From: Vitrella brassicaformis
Taxonomy: Eukaryota; Sar; Vitrellaceae
DNA length: 64,000 nt
Assembly (NCBI GenBank): GCA_001179505.1
Contig: CDMY01000646.1
Coordinates: 152,634 to 216,633, forward strand
Direction: 5' to 3'
The position numbers and the translations under genes were made by a program. Positions 1 to 11,041 of this stretch are shown here, piece after piece; the stretch's first letter is position 1; the number at the start of each line of letters is the position of its first letter. The notes beneath the pieces are model-generated. The model did not search any database. It was given only the letters and a program-made list of their open reading frames with translations, and was not told the DNA's origin.

Positions 1-46
1 GGCCCCCACACACACGGACCCATGTGTCCATGTCCCATGGGTGCAG

Positions 47-602
47 CGGTTCTCGACTCGTGGCGCCCCATCATCCTCGACAAGGCAAAGGTGGATACTC
101 ACCATCTTGACACACACACACACCAAACCCGTCCAAATATCAGCGGTGTGTGTGTGTGCAGGAGATCACCGATCAGTATCTGGTCGGCGTCTGCTCCCGA
201 GTCTTCGGCGGCATGTTCGGACAGGTATGCCACACACGCATTTGGACGCATTTTGCACAGCCACACGTGTGTCTACGGTCACACACTCAGGACAATTTGG
301 TGACTGACGAGGAGCTGGCATCGGTTGAGGGCGGCCACGGCGCCCAGATCGACTATATCATTGACAAAGCCAGACAGGTAGGCAAACACACACACAGACG
401 CGTGTGTGAGGAGAACACACAATTGGACACACGTCTGTGTGTGTGTGTGTGTGTGTTGTGGAATAGGTGGGCATTTTCCCGGCGGACGTCGAGCAGAGCG
501 AGAACAGGCGGATCCTGGAGGTGCTTGTGGGCACCCTCCGCGCCACCTACTCCTACAAGCCACCGAGATTCCCAGGAACCGTCACATGCTTCAGAGCGTA
601 CG

Positions 603-633
<31 letters not shown>

Positions 634-914
634 ACACACAGAGAGAGAGAAAGCGAGAGTGACAGACGCATAAACGAACAGATGGATGGATGGACTGTGT
701 GTGTGGACGTGTAACTAACAGGATGGAGAAGCACCTGCACGCGCCCGACCCTCAGCTGGTGTGGGTGGAGCTGTTCGCCATCATGGACGCCGACAAGGTG
801 GACGTGCGGCAGTGTGCGGGGTCTCACTACACCTTCATCGTAGAGCCGCACGTCAAGGCCCTGGCACACAACATACGCGACGCTCTACTGGAGCTGGAGG
901 GCGGGCAGAAGTAG
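47..914 (+). CDS. C-terminal thioesterase domain of a polyketide or peptide synthase (5' end outside the window)
   Basis: Five exons can be followed with consistent phase: 47-90, 162-224, 291-377, 467-597 and 722-914, ending at TAG. The joined protein has the final third of a type I thioesterase. A Y-x-P...F-P-G-T-V-T-C-F-R-A segment is followed by W-V-E-L and then GSHYTFIVEPHVKALA, where the His of G-S-H is the expected catalytic His and the tail is the usual closing helix. These domains release chains from polyketide or non-ribosomal peptide synthases in the cytosol. The nucleophile motif GxSxG and any upstream synthase modules would lie left of the window, so a stand-alone thioesterase remains possible. 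The introns are rich in CA and TG repeats. The next gene, a convergent SABATH methyltransferase, could act on a carboxylic acid product, but that link is only inference. Confidence 0.6.
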
Positions 915-2142
915 TCTGTGTGTAGCGGCGTTGATGTCTTGGCACATGTGCGCGTGTGGATGGATGGATGGCTGAGTGCGTGTGTGAGTGGTGTGTGTGT
1001 CACGCGAAGCGTGGGTCGGGTCGGTTCATTATTCGTGTGTAGGGGGGTAAATGCGTGCGTGGGCGTGTGCGTGTGCGTGTGCGTGTGCCTGCTCTTCAAG
1101 ACTCCCACAACTATGGGCGGGCTTTTTTGGTTTTCTTGTCTGTGTGGGCGTGCATTGCGTGTGAGTGCAGAGCACATCACATGCTACGTGTGGCGGTTTT
1201 TGATGCCCCTGTTGGGCAGGCAGCACAGCGGTCGGTCCAGTCCAATGCGTGTTTGTGTGCGTGTGTGTGTTTAGTGTGGGTGGCTGGCTGGTGCGTGCCT
1301 GTGTGTATGTGCGTGTGTTACCCGTGGAGGTGTGTGTGTGGGGGTGTGTGGCTGTCTTTTTCCCATCGGACGTGTGTTGACGTGTGTGTGTACTCACTCA
1401 GCCGATGTGCGCTGAGACCGACAGACAGACAGTTTGGTAAGCGGATGCGGTTGGGTGTTGGGTTGGGTGGGTGGGTGGGGAGGGTGTATGCGGACGTGAT
1501 TGCGAGAGACTGTTGATATCTATGCCCTATATGTCGGGTGAATGGACAAACCACGCCAGCCTTACTGTTAACACTCACTCAGGAATGGTCCCTCTCTACG
1601 CGCAAATTAATAAATGGACATGTGAGTGCACCATGCAGTGAGTCGACTCACGCCCCTGAATACACATGGACTCACGCCTCCCTCCCCTCGGCTATCCACC
1701 CATCCATTGGGGGGAGAAGACATTGACTCACAGCGCAACGGCAGGCAGAGTCGGTCTGTCTCTCATGAAATGACCTGCGTCAATCGACCAACCCTCCCTC
1801 AATCACGCGACAAACATGCCAGCACCATCCTCACCGCCCGCCGGGCCGGCGTATCTACCATCGGCGCCGCCCACCACGCACACACACACTCGCACTACGA
1901 ACCCACCGCATCACCTGGCTTTACGACTTGTCTGCCCACGCAGCCTTGGTGCGCACCACACACCATTGGCCGAAAAAAACCATTGGGCAGGCGGCTGCCC
2001 AATGCGGCTGAAGGCTGAAAAAATCGTTGGCCTCTCTGCCCCACACACCATCCACCGTCACGCATAAAGGGGTGAGTGGATGGACTTGTCTGTCCTCGCA
2101 CACACGCCGGTGGTAGGCTTTCTTGGCCTCGGCATCCACCCG
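915..2142. other. Intergenic, simple-repeat rich
   Basis: This stretch separates two convergent 3' ends. It holds many imperfect GT/TG runs (for example around 1045-1090 and 1250-1400), short GGGTG runs near 1450-1480 and CACACA tracts near 1880. Open frames across it are low complexity with no recognisable domain. A sequence around 1960-2010 contains two near copies of a CATTGGGC/CCATTGG word. No gene is supported. Confidence 0.6.
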
Positions 2143-3925
2143 TCAGATCTTCCTGATGACGAACACATGCGACTTGATGCCCAGGGGGCCCGGCCGGTTG
2201 CCGTACGACCGCACCAACTCCCCCCTCAGTGTCACGTAGAACTGCTTGACCCCGGCCGCAACGGCATCAGCTGCATCAGCGGGATTGTGACCTTCGAGGC
2301 CGCCCGACGCTGCCGCTCTTTTGCAGTCGTCAGCCATGAAGGAGGTGACCATGCCCTCCGCCCAGCCGCGGGCCGACAACATGAGCTGCACACATTCAAA
2401 CAGCTCACACACGCCATCCATCAGGTCTGTGTGTCAGTGTCTGTTTGCTCACGTCGTCGAAGAACATCTCGGTGGCTTTACCCTCGTCGCACTGGCCGGA
2501 GGCGACCCTCGTGTTGTAGGCATGCAGGAAGACCTCGTTGTCTGCCGTCCAGATGGCCTCCAGCTGCAGCGGCAGCTCCGTGTGTGTGGCGGGACAGGGC
2601 AGTGGGCACTCGTCGTGGGCCGGCCGTCGACGCCCTCCCACGGCTGCAGCAGTGTGGACATGGGGAGGAAGACAAAAGGCAGGGACGCCTTGCTCGCCGT
2701 CTCGCGAGACACCCTGACACAGCAACAGCATTCACTGTGTGCGTGTGTGTGATATGGGGGTCTACCAGCCCTCATCAGCCATGACGTTCACGACGTTGTG
2801 GACGGCCTTGAACACGCCGCCCCCTTCCTTTGTTTCCACCCATGACACGACGATGCGGCCGCCCGGGACGAGCTCGGCACTGCGGAGGCGCAGAAACGTC
2901 TCCAACTCCCGCTGCTTGACCTAACAATACCACACCAGACACCACCACAGACAGAGAGATTTGACAGACGGACACCGTGTGTGTGTGATGGGGACACACA
3001 CGTACCTGCAGCCACGCTTGTGTGGCCTCTTTGTCTGTGGAACACTGGAAGACCAGCCCATCGGACAGGGGCCTCGGCTGATGGTCCATCCTACACGGGC
3101 GTCACAACCGGAACAGACGTGGATGGACGAGTGGGCAGGTGCCCTCAGATGATACATGTGGGGGTCATGTACTGCAGTGGCACACATAAGTACATACCAG
3201 TGGATCGAGTTGAAGGCGACCACCAAGTGAAGACTCTCGTCGGGCGCCTGACGCTCGTACTACACACAACACACACACACAGTCGATGAATGCCGCCCGT
3301 GTTGCTTGCCCCTCCCCGTTCCTCACCATTGTCTTCCCGGACGCAAAGGCCATGGCTGTCGGCGGGCCCCCAGCGGCGTAGCCCGCCGGCGCATTGACCG
3401 TGTTGAAGAGCTCTGCCCAGTGGTTGGATGGCAGGTCGTTGTGGATGACACACAGACACCGATGGCCGCCGATTTCATGTCGGTGCTCTTGCATGGCCTT
3501 GTGCACGGCCGCCATCATTCCATCGGACGCCTTGCCGTGACCACACCTGCACGTCAAAGCAATCCATCAACACACGAAAGCGAAAGACGAGTCGATGTGA
3601 CGTCAGCCGCTCACACATGTGTGCTGTGCCAATACATACCCGCAGTCGAGGGCCCACACGGGGCCAAGGTTGTTGCCTCTCTGCCGCTCTCCCTTGAGCG
3701 TCTTGATCAGCCCCTCGGACACCACCGAATGCCACAGACGCGCCGCAGCCTGCAGCCCACAGCACAGCAAATCACAGAATCAGTGAGTGAATGCAACAGG
3801 GGATACCGGCAAGTGTGTCGGTCTGTCTGTGTGTGTGTGTGGGCACGCACCTGCTGCCAGTGGCTGCCGTCCTTATTGTACGACTTGCCCATCACGGGCG
3901 TCACGACACCCGCCATCCTTGCCAT
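2143..3925 (-). CDS. SABATH-family SAM-dependent carboxyl methyltransferase
   Basis: Nine exons on the minus strand read in phase: 3851-3925, 3640-3749, 3327-3546, 3198-3259, 3006-3090, 2766-2920, about 2640-2713, 2453-2563 and 2143-2385. Family landmarks appear in order. The N-terminal VMGKSYNKDGSHWQQ matches the SABATH G-x-x-S-Y-x-x-N-S-x-x-Q start. ALDCGCGHGKASD matches the SAM-binding glycine motif. NDLPSNHWAELFN matches the NDLPGNDFN motif. LHLVVAFNSIHW matches the S-x-S-x-H-W-L-S motif. RSAELVPGGRIVVSW matches the E-L-x-x-G-G-x-M strand. These enzymes methylate small-molecule carboxyl groups such as salicylate, benzoate or farnesoate. The substrate here cannot be told. The boundary between exons 7 and 8 is uncertain because two phase-0 donors are possible. 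ATG at 3925 gives MARMAG; 3916 is an alternative start. Confidence 0.8.
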
Positions 3926-4251
3926 GGATCTTTCTCTCTCTTTGTGTGGGTGTCAGTCACCTGCCGGCCTCTGCTGTCGTATTTGTTGCTCTGGGCTTGA
4001 CCGCTGCGAGCCAAGCGCGCAGATGCCGATCGGAATTCCGGACGCGATGCTCCTCCGTCAAGCGTCCTCAACGAGGCCTCACGACCCATGGGAGAGGCTC
4101 TTCTGACCAAGATCAAGATCTCTCGGCAAGCGACTGATTCATTGCTCTCCTACTGCCGCTTCCTTAAGAGTCCCGGTCCTCTGCGAAGCTCATTCCTTCG
4201 AGTGTCAGCGTGGACAAGATTGTCAACTGTGGAGGGCTGAGTTAACTGCCA
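3926..4251. other. Short intergenic stretch
   Basis: This is the presumed upstream region of the minus-strand methyltransferase and of the plus-strand gene that follows. No TATA box, repeat or conserved motif stands out. Confidence 0.5.
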
Positions 4252-4849
4252 ATGTGGAGGCCCCTTCCTATTCTGGGATGGCGTGACGTGTTCGACGTCG
4301 CCGGTTGCCCATCGTCTTGCCCTGCGTGGAAGGGGCCTGCTTATCCCAAGAAGCCATCTCCCAGGTGTAACAACCGCGGGGGCGACCACGTCCTGGTGCA
4401 CTACAAGGGCCACGCAGAGGTGTGCCGCTTTCCACTACGGGCCAGTGTGGAGGACACGATGGTCGTCGTACGGGAGAAGTTCGGGCCGCATGGGCTGGAG
4501 TCGTGCGGTTTGTCAGTCCCTATGGGCAGGTTGTGGATCCTTTGCACTTGTTTTCTTATGAAAGTGTGGCACTCTGGCTCGGTCAGTGCTCTTCGGGACA
4601 GACAGACAGGCAGACAGACGTCGACAGTCAAGAGCCTTCTCTCTTCCCCGCGTGTGCGTGTGTGTGTGCAGGTCCGCTGTGGACGCCTGAGCAGGAGGAG
4701 GTGTGGAGGAGAGAGAACGCCCCCTCGTGGGTCAAGTGGCTGCGCCGCAACCTCAGGGGGCAGAAGGTCGAGCAACGGGCACCCACAGAGGACCACCAGC
4801 CACTCCTGGCCCACCACGGCGACCTGGTCGTACAAGGACAGCCCTGACT
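4252..4849 (+). CDS. Hypothetical protein, uncertain first exon
   Basis: The second exon is clear. A donor near 4582 joins phase-consistently to an acceptor near 4672, after a TGTGTGTGTGCAG tract, and continues as GPLWTPEQEEVWRRENAPSW to a stop at 4849. Upstream, two overlapping frames both look coding: one contains HVLVHYKGHAEVCRFPLRA and the other FVSPYGQVVDPLHLFSYE. No canonical intron joins them, so either the start lies at 4422 in the second frame or a sequence error or unseen splice lies near 4505. No family was recognised. The C-terminal part is charged and soluble, with no signal peptide or membrane segment. Confidence 0.4.
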
Positions 4850-5754
4850 GACAAACACGCACATGGCTGCCTGCCTGCCACCCGCTTGGCCACACAAATG
4901 CAGCCAGGTGCTGCACTGCACAAATGCTCACACACAGCTGTGTGTCCTTTCCTTGACGATCTTTCTTTCTTTATTTTGCCGGTGGATGTATGCGTGTAGC
5001 TGTGATTGTGCTGTGTGGCTGCCTGCCCGCCTGGCCACAATGCAGCCAGCCAGGTGGATACTCTCTCTACACGAGGCCGAGCTGCCCACCCCCCTTTATG
5101 CCATTCATTCATCGGCCGACCGACCACTGGGCTTCACACTTGTGTGCCTATGATGAGCCTGAGGGCGGGCGGCGACGCGGCTGTCGCAGTCAGGCCGTTC
5201 GTTGCTGGGCTGTTAAGGAGACGCCCGGGTAAGAAGGGAAGATGAGACAGGCAGGCAAACACCTGACGCGCTTGTGTGTGAGTGTGTGTGCGTGCACAGC
5301 TTCTTTTGCTGATGATTTCGCCTCAGGTTTTTCTGACCCGATACCGCCTCGCCATTCCCGACCGACACCATGCGGCTGTCTGTCATCCGGCCCCGCCGGC
5401 CGCCCGCAGGGTGGCAAGGGAAGCCGGGTCGGGGCGACGGACGCAGCCAGGAGATGACAGACGGCTGAAAGTGATGAGAGAGGGGCAGACTGATAGAACA
5501 GAGATATCTATTGATTGTTAGCACATATGTGCGATATGCGATCGAAATGCGGTAGAGCATGGAGAAATTCTCTCTGGATGGGTGGAATGCGTCCAGGCGT
5601 GTGCACGGACGTGTGTCCACGCATGAACATCCACACCGACTCAGCAACCCTTAAACCAGTGAAGTGATGAACCTGGCCGGCGACCACGGTTCATTGCGGG
5701 CCGCCGTCTCCCCCGACGCCCCCAGGCCGTTCGCCCCTCCCTACGGCTGCAAGG
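4850..5754. other. Intergenic
   Basis: Low-complexity DNA with TGCCTGCC-type words near 4870 and 5020, a purine-rich stretch near 5440-5500, and GTGTG tracts near 5275. Open frames are short and show no domain. It includes the upstream region of the secreted-protein gene. Confidence 0.5.
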
Positions 5755-6211
5755 ATGATGATTCCCCTCGGCATGCAGCGCCTTATCGCATTCTCCCTCT
5801 TCGTTGCTTGGGCGGCACCCGGGCTGTCAGCGAATCCCTCCGACCCTCTCCGCCATCGCCGCAACAATTTGAATGCCATCGCCCGACACGGACACATGGC
5901 CAGAGCCATTGACAGGAACAACGGCGCACAGCAGGGTACACGTGTGGCAGAAAGAGAGACCGACGTTGTCTGTGCCATTGGGTGTCTCATGTGCGCAGTC
6001 TGCAGGTGAAAAGTGTCAACTCGCATCTTGGGGGATTCTCTACGACTGCAAGACCCCCAAAGTGTGTGCCCTGCGCGTGCCTCAGCAGACGGGCGAGTGC
6101 GTGTCTGCCGATGAGGCACAGCAGCAGTGCGGCCCGGAGGAAGTCAAGAGCGCACCGGCCTCAGACGGCCGATACTGCATTGTGAGGTCACCCATGGGGG
6201 AAAAGGCTTGA
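5755..6211 (+). CDS. Small secreted six-cysteine protein
   Basis: Two exons are joined in phase across an intron of about 70 bases (donor GGTACACG near 5935, acceptor TCTGCAG near 6006). The N-terminus, best started at ATG 5773 (MQRLIAFSLFVAWAAPGLSA), is a textbook signal peptide: short basic start, hydrophobic core and small residues at the cleavage site. The mature part of about 100 residues has six cysteines, all in exon 2 (KCQ, DCK, VCA, ECV, QCG, YCI). That even number, the spacing and the secretion signal suggest three disulfides in an extracellular or luminal protein. No family was recognised. The upstream in-frame ATG at 5755 would add six residues before the signal. The stop is at 6209-6211. 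Confidence 0.65.
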
Positions 6212-6713
6212 GTGAGTGGGTGGGTGAGTGAGCCGAGACGGACGCATGGACGGATGCATGAGGGATGGGTGTTAGGACCATCCCATGACACACTGAATCG
6301 AAGTGTCAGCGAATTGTTACACAACTTGGGGCCCCATCGATCTTCCCAATCGTTGCACCAGGCAAGAGCACGTCACTCTTTTCAGCCCGAAACTGGCCAA
6401 ACCGATGCACATATCCACCATCTCAGCAAATATAAAATGTAGGCAGAGATTTGCGGGGTAATGGCAACTGCAGATGGCCACCACCCCCTCCCACGCCCGT
6501 CCCTAGTGGGTGAGCTCATCGGGACTCTCACAGCACCTCCCTCCCTCCCTCCCTCCCTCCTATCCATCCATCCATCCATCGATCCATCCATCCATCCATC
6601 CATCTATCCATCCCCCAATGCCATCCTCACGGCAGGTAGGCCTCAGTTGATGTGCGTTGGCGTGGTGCAGCTGCAGCTCTCGACTATCTTGGCCATTCCC
6701 TTCCACATGCCCC
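6212..6713. repeat. Simple repeats between convergent genes
   Basis: The interval has GAGTGGGTG words near 6210. At 6427-6447 it holds one weak copy of the dispersed element whose core reads AATATAAAATGTAGGCAG. From about 6538 to 6617 there is a long CCTC/CATC microsatellite (CCTCCCTCC followed by many CATCCATC units). No gene is seen. Confidence 0.7.
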
Positions 6714-7737
6714 TCACACCCGCCCAGGCCTCCCGCAGCGGGCACGGGCAGCGTCTGCTGCTGCACTGGTGCGGCTGCTGCCTGCCGTGGGGTGCGAGCG
6801 GCTGGTGGTGCTGCCGCTGCTCTTGCTGCTGGTGGTCCTGGTGCGGGGCGGCTTGGTGTCCGTCGGCTTGGTGTGGGCAGGGCTTGGGTGGTTGTCGAAG
6901 TTGCCCGCCTTGGCGGCATTGGGGGCGGGGAGGGTGGGCTCGTCGACCTCTGAGAAGTAGATGGTGTCGGACATGGTGTTGAACTCCCACTCCGCCGCCT
7001 CCCTGGACGACTCGCGTATCAACGCCTGCACACATCAAACAGACTCGGTTTCATTATCACGGAAGATGCATGTGCCCTCGGCATCCCTCCCAGCTTACCT
7101 CCCGTTTGGCCTGGCAGAGGTAACACAGCTGCCCTCCACTCCTTGCGGCAGGCAAACGGATTGCCATCACACGGGCTGTCCTCGGCACGCGCCGGGCCCT
7201 CCTCCGCTATCTCCAGCATCAGGGCCTTCGCCTCGTTGAGGTCCTTCATGCGCTCGTCGCTGCCCTTGGTCTTGTCGGAGTGGTACTTGAGAGCGAGGAG
7301 GCGATAACGCTTTATCACGGACCCACTCGTCGCCCCCCTCCTCAGGCCGAGAATGCGGTGGGCCTTGCTAAGCTGCTGGAGCTTCTCAAACCAGCACTCA
7401 ACTGCCATCTTAACAAAGCTGAACCTCACAAGCCCCTTGGGCTGCACAGACACAGACACACACGGGATCCCCCTGCCCTTGTTTTCCCCTTGTATCTTTC
7501 TCATTTCTTGTGCAAGCCACATGGTGCACCTCTCGTCATGGCCAATCTGGTGCATGAGTGTGTAGTTGCCGTTAGCCAGCCGGTCCCTGCCGCAACAACG
7601 CAGGCAAGAAGGATGTCTTTGGATGTTTGCTGCTGCTGCTCACCCAGGGCGGGCAGGATGGAAGCCGCCCATTCTGTACATATGTGCTGATGTCCTCCAT
7701 GTCTCCACCCGCAGCAGCATTGTACGCACCCTGCCAA
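6714..7737 (-). CDS. J-domain (DnaJ-like) protein with HSD in place of HPD
   Basis: The central exon (right edge near 7600, running left) encodes helix II and III signatures of a J domain: AHRILGLRRGAT, then IKRYRLLALKYHSDKTKG, then LNEAKALMLE. The invariant HPD tripeptide that stimulates Hsp70 ATPase is HSD here, so co-chaperone activity is doubtful or altered. A phase-consistent 31-base intron at 7142-7172 leads to a CYLC pair and RESSREAAEWEFNTMSD, then a Ser/Thr/Pro-rich tail ending at 6714. The 5' end is uncertain. An upstream exon containing DRLANGNYTLMHQIGHDE fits in phase with an exon ending near 7650, and ATG 7737 would open it. ATG 7408 (MAVECW) is the simplest start if those exons are false. 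The cellular partner is unknown. Confidence 0.6.
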
Positions 7738-7854
7738 AGTGATATCGAAGACTCCAAGTCAAGGAGGCGTAACTCCACTCTTTATGGACCGCACTTATTG
7801 AGTGCGTCTCGCTTACTGTTCAAGTGGAGCGATGCGTTTTGCATTAATCGAAGA

Positions 7855-7913
7855 GCCAGCGAATATAAAATGTAAGCAGCGATTGACAATGACAATCTTG
7901 TTTCCTCGACGCT
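7855..7913. repeat. Dispersed junction element, copy 2
   Basis: This carries GAATATAAAATGTAAGCAG, then CGATTGACAATGAC, then TTGTTTCCTCGACGCTG. Near-identical sequence lies at 21810-21868 and 25197-25255, with weaker copies at 6427 and 21649. It sits immediately left of a decayed fragment of the nucleoporin gene. Confidence 0.8.
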
Positions 7914-8039
7914 GCACCACCATCGGCTGCCAGCTTGGCCGGCATGGGAGGCACAACAGCATCTTCTTGGCGATTCTGCGCACATACATGAGAATACGCG
8001 CGCACACACAGACACATACACCAGATACACATTGACCGG

Positions 8040-9010
8040 TCTCTCGTGTCACCTGTGGCCTCATGTTTCCGTTTCCTCCCTCCACCAGCCATCATCTGCA
8101 GCAGCAGGCTCGTCTGGCACCGGTGCCGTCTTGTGAGGGAGGCAAAGGGGCCTTTCTCGGTTGATGGCACCTACCGTTTCGCTGGCGTTTGACGATCCAC
8201 TTGAAGAGCATTACGTGCAGGCAGCACTGTACCATGTGGCGGGTCCGATCACACACCCAACACGGTCTCCTCAGATATATCTGAACAAATATAAACAGCA
8301 CAAAAACACCACCCCTGCACCCTTTTCGCCCTCTCTTTCCCCTCTCCCTTGCCTTTTGCGTCGTGTTTTCGCTTGCCCCGTCCGGACAGGAAGGTTCCCC
8401 AGCCGCCCGCATCAGTAGCAGCAGCAGCAGCAGGCTGCTCGCGGACAGGCGGCGTCTTGTGGGCGTTTGGGGTCGGTTTGGCGCCGAAGTCGATCATGAG
8501 TTCGTTGGGGCAGCGAATGCATCGGTCGCCCGGGACGAGGATGCGCTGCTCCATCAGGGAGAGAATCGAACCATAACACTCCTCCCTGCGTGTATCAGAC
8601 GCAAACATACATAGATACATACATGCGTATGGCTGTTTGTGTCTGGGGGTGGTGGTTTGGTCGCTCACTTGGCTCTGAATATCTGCTCGACTTGTGGGTC
8701 GTTGGGTGCGGACGGGGGTGGCGGCCTCGCCGTGAGGCCATGCGGATCCAGCGCCTTGGCCCGCTCACACGCCATCGTGATGAACAGCCTTCCGGACACA
8801 CAGACAGTATACACACACACACTTTATCTCGCCCAGCCTCTCGGTGCTGTGTGTCAGACAACGTCTCCCTCTCCCCATCTCTCTCTCCCTCTCCCTCTCT
8901 CTCTCCCTGTCCCTCACCTGACAGTCTTGGCAGCCTCCGCTTTCTTCAAGAGTGCCTTGATGTCGACATCGGGCACGAGCAGCCATGAGGATCTGGTGCT
9001 GTCATTCCTG
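8040..9010 (-). pseudogene. Truncated copy of Nup155-like solenoid exons
   Basis: Four blocks on the minus strand match consecutive exons of the nucleoporin gene at about 13250-14060, in the same order. DIKALLKKAEAAKTVR (8920-8970) matches DIKTLLRKAEAAKAVR. MACERAKALDPHG (8665-8790) matches MACERAKALDQHG. RILVPGDRCIRCPNELMIDF (8420-8590) matches RILVPGDRCVYYPDELMIDF. HVMLFKWIVKRQ (8170-8260) matches HVMLFKWIIKHQ. A second small piece, GGGRKRKHEATGDTR (8040-8110), repeats part of the third block. The copy lacks a start, the propeller, the phosphatase domain and the C-terminus, so it cannot encode the full protein. It may be transcribed as a chimera. Confidence 0.75.
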
Positions 9011-11041
9011 CCATCAGCACACAACAGACACACACGAGCATCGATTATCTCCCTCTTTCGACAAAACCCATGACAAAGCCGCCAGTGTCGCCTGGCGCCG
9101 GATCTGGTGGTTGAGAGGGCTCGTCCATCGGTACTCAAAACCAATGCCCGGTCTTCTGGCGGGCGAAAGGGTCGCTCCGCTTCGTTACCGTGCCACGAGG
9201 CTCTTCATCGACATCCTGGACGGCACCAGCAACAGAGAATTCGAGATCGAACAGAAGAGAAGGCACAGAGAAAGGCTGCGGCCTGCTTCCTTCCTGTCTT
9301 GCGCTGTGCTTCAAAAAAATATTACGCCCCCCCGTCTCCAGTCTTGTAAATCTCGACAGCGCGATGGTGTGTGGAGTGTAGTCCACACACCGGCAGGCAC
9401 CAATGAACGCACCGGCGACTGATTACCCATGCGTTTTCGTCGGCACTTGGAACACACACGTCAATCAACATGGCTACTATTGGATACTATTGGAGGGCGC
9501 GTGGCTGAAGTGCCCCACGTCTCGTGCATGGTCGTGTGGTGAGGCAAGTACGGCAAATACACAAGCTTCTCTCCGTCAGTTCAGATGTGCTCAGTCAGTC
9601 AAGTCGAGTCAGGATAGAGTGAGGGGCTGTCGAAGGACACGGAATGCAAGTCGCCTTGGCTACGTCACGTGTGTGGCCAGTATGCTCAGTGCTGGCAGCG
9701 GCAGCTGACAAAGATGAAGGAGCAAATACACAGATCAGATGGCCACAAACACACACACAGACCAGGCTGCCTGCCTGCCTGCCTGCCTGCCTGGAAAGCG
9801 AGAGCAACAGCGACTATGTGTTGCGAATCGAAAAGCGATCGCCATGGCGCGCCCGCGAGGCGGCCAGGCTCAAAGCGATGCGATGACGCTACCTGGCGTA
9901 CGAGTGCCAGTCTCACTTACTCATGTCTACAGGTAAGTGCTGTGCTCTCTGTCTGTCTGTCTGTCTGTCTGTCAGGTCAGCTGTTTACTCACGTCCAATA
10001 TACACACACGGTACTCACGTGTGGGGTGGGTATGTGTGTGTGTCATGATGATACGTCATGGTGTGGGTGGGGAGTGACTGATGAATGTAATGTATGTATG
10101 TGGCCATTTCACCAAGTAAGGAGTGTCCGTCCGAAGGGAGTGAGTACGTCTGTCTGTCTGTCTGCTGCTGTGGTGGTCTCACACATCGATCCATTTATCC
10201 ATCCATCCATCCATCTCTCTCGTCACCATCCGTGTGTGCTGTGCTTGGCACACGACAGCCCCATCCACGTCCCTGCCGCCTCACCCACCCCAACGCCATC
10301 ACACTCACCACGTCTGGTTCGATTCATGCGCGGCTCCTCTCCTCAAAGGAAAACAAAACAAAACAATACAATACGGCTACCACAGAACCGGAGAGAAAAA
10401 AACACAGGCGAGAAAGAAAAACCAAGAACCGCACGAAGAGAAACAAAAGGTGTGTGTTGCGCACACACAGAAAGCACTGGAGAGAAAGAAAAACCGCGGC
10501 CTCCCAGGACCACACGAAAGCAAAGACATACGAGAAGAAAGACGGACGGCTACAGGGAGCAGTCGGGATGAAAGGAAAGAAAAACCAGACAGACAGGCCT
10601 CTACAGAAACAGAACAGAGAGGCGTCTAAAGGAAGGGAAAGAAAAGAGAGAGGTGAAAGAAAAAGCCCGCGATTGGCTGGGGGGTGGTGAGTGATGATGG
10701 GTGTGATGGGCGTGGCGGTGTAGCTGTGGCTGGCCTGTACGTATGGGCGCACCGACGCACACCCTGCCTGCATACTGATGGATGGATGGATGGATGGCCA
10801 TGCACTTACTCCCGTCTCATGCCATGGGGTGGGTGCGTGTGAGTGAGTGATGCGTCCGTCTGTCGTGAAAATGCACTGCGGCAGTCTCTGTTCATCGATG
10901 TGCGGACAGCATGTACCATGCACACAATACACACACGATGGATGCACATACAAGATGGCCACGAGACCCCCATCCCATCCTAATCCAACCGACCCTCGCT
11001 ACACACGACGTACAAATCGGCAATACAATACGATCGGCTGT
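9011..11041. other. Noncoding stretch with microsatellites and a polypurine tract
   Basis: Holds CCTGCCTGCC near 9765-9793, a TGTCTGTC run at about 9945-9975, ATCCATCC near 10195-10216 and TGGATGGATGG near 10778-10796. From about 10335 to 10670 the plus strand is strongly purine-rich (many AGAAAGAAAA and ACAAAACAA words). Open frames are low complexity. It lies between the decayed nucleoporin copy and the 3' end of the intact nucleoporin gene. No gene is supported. Confidence 0.6.

Noticed and set aside
45-660. Several overlapping frames in the first 700 bases
   Set aside because: They read through CA/TG-rich introns. Only the spliced frame gives the thioesterase end.
9644-9886. Plus-strand frame starting with a hydrophobic segment (MQVALATSRVW)
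   Set aside because: It looks like a weak signal peptide but runs into CCTGCCTGCC microsatellite translation, with no further exon found.
10094-10690. Charged Lys/Arg/Glu-rich plus-strand frame
   Set aside because: Encoded by the polypurine tract; composition explains it and there are no splice sites or domain.
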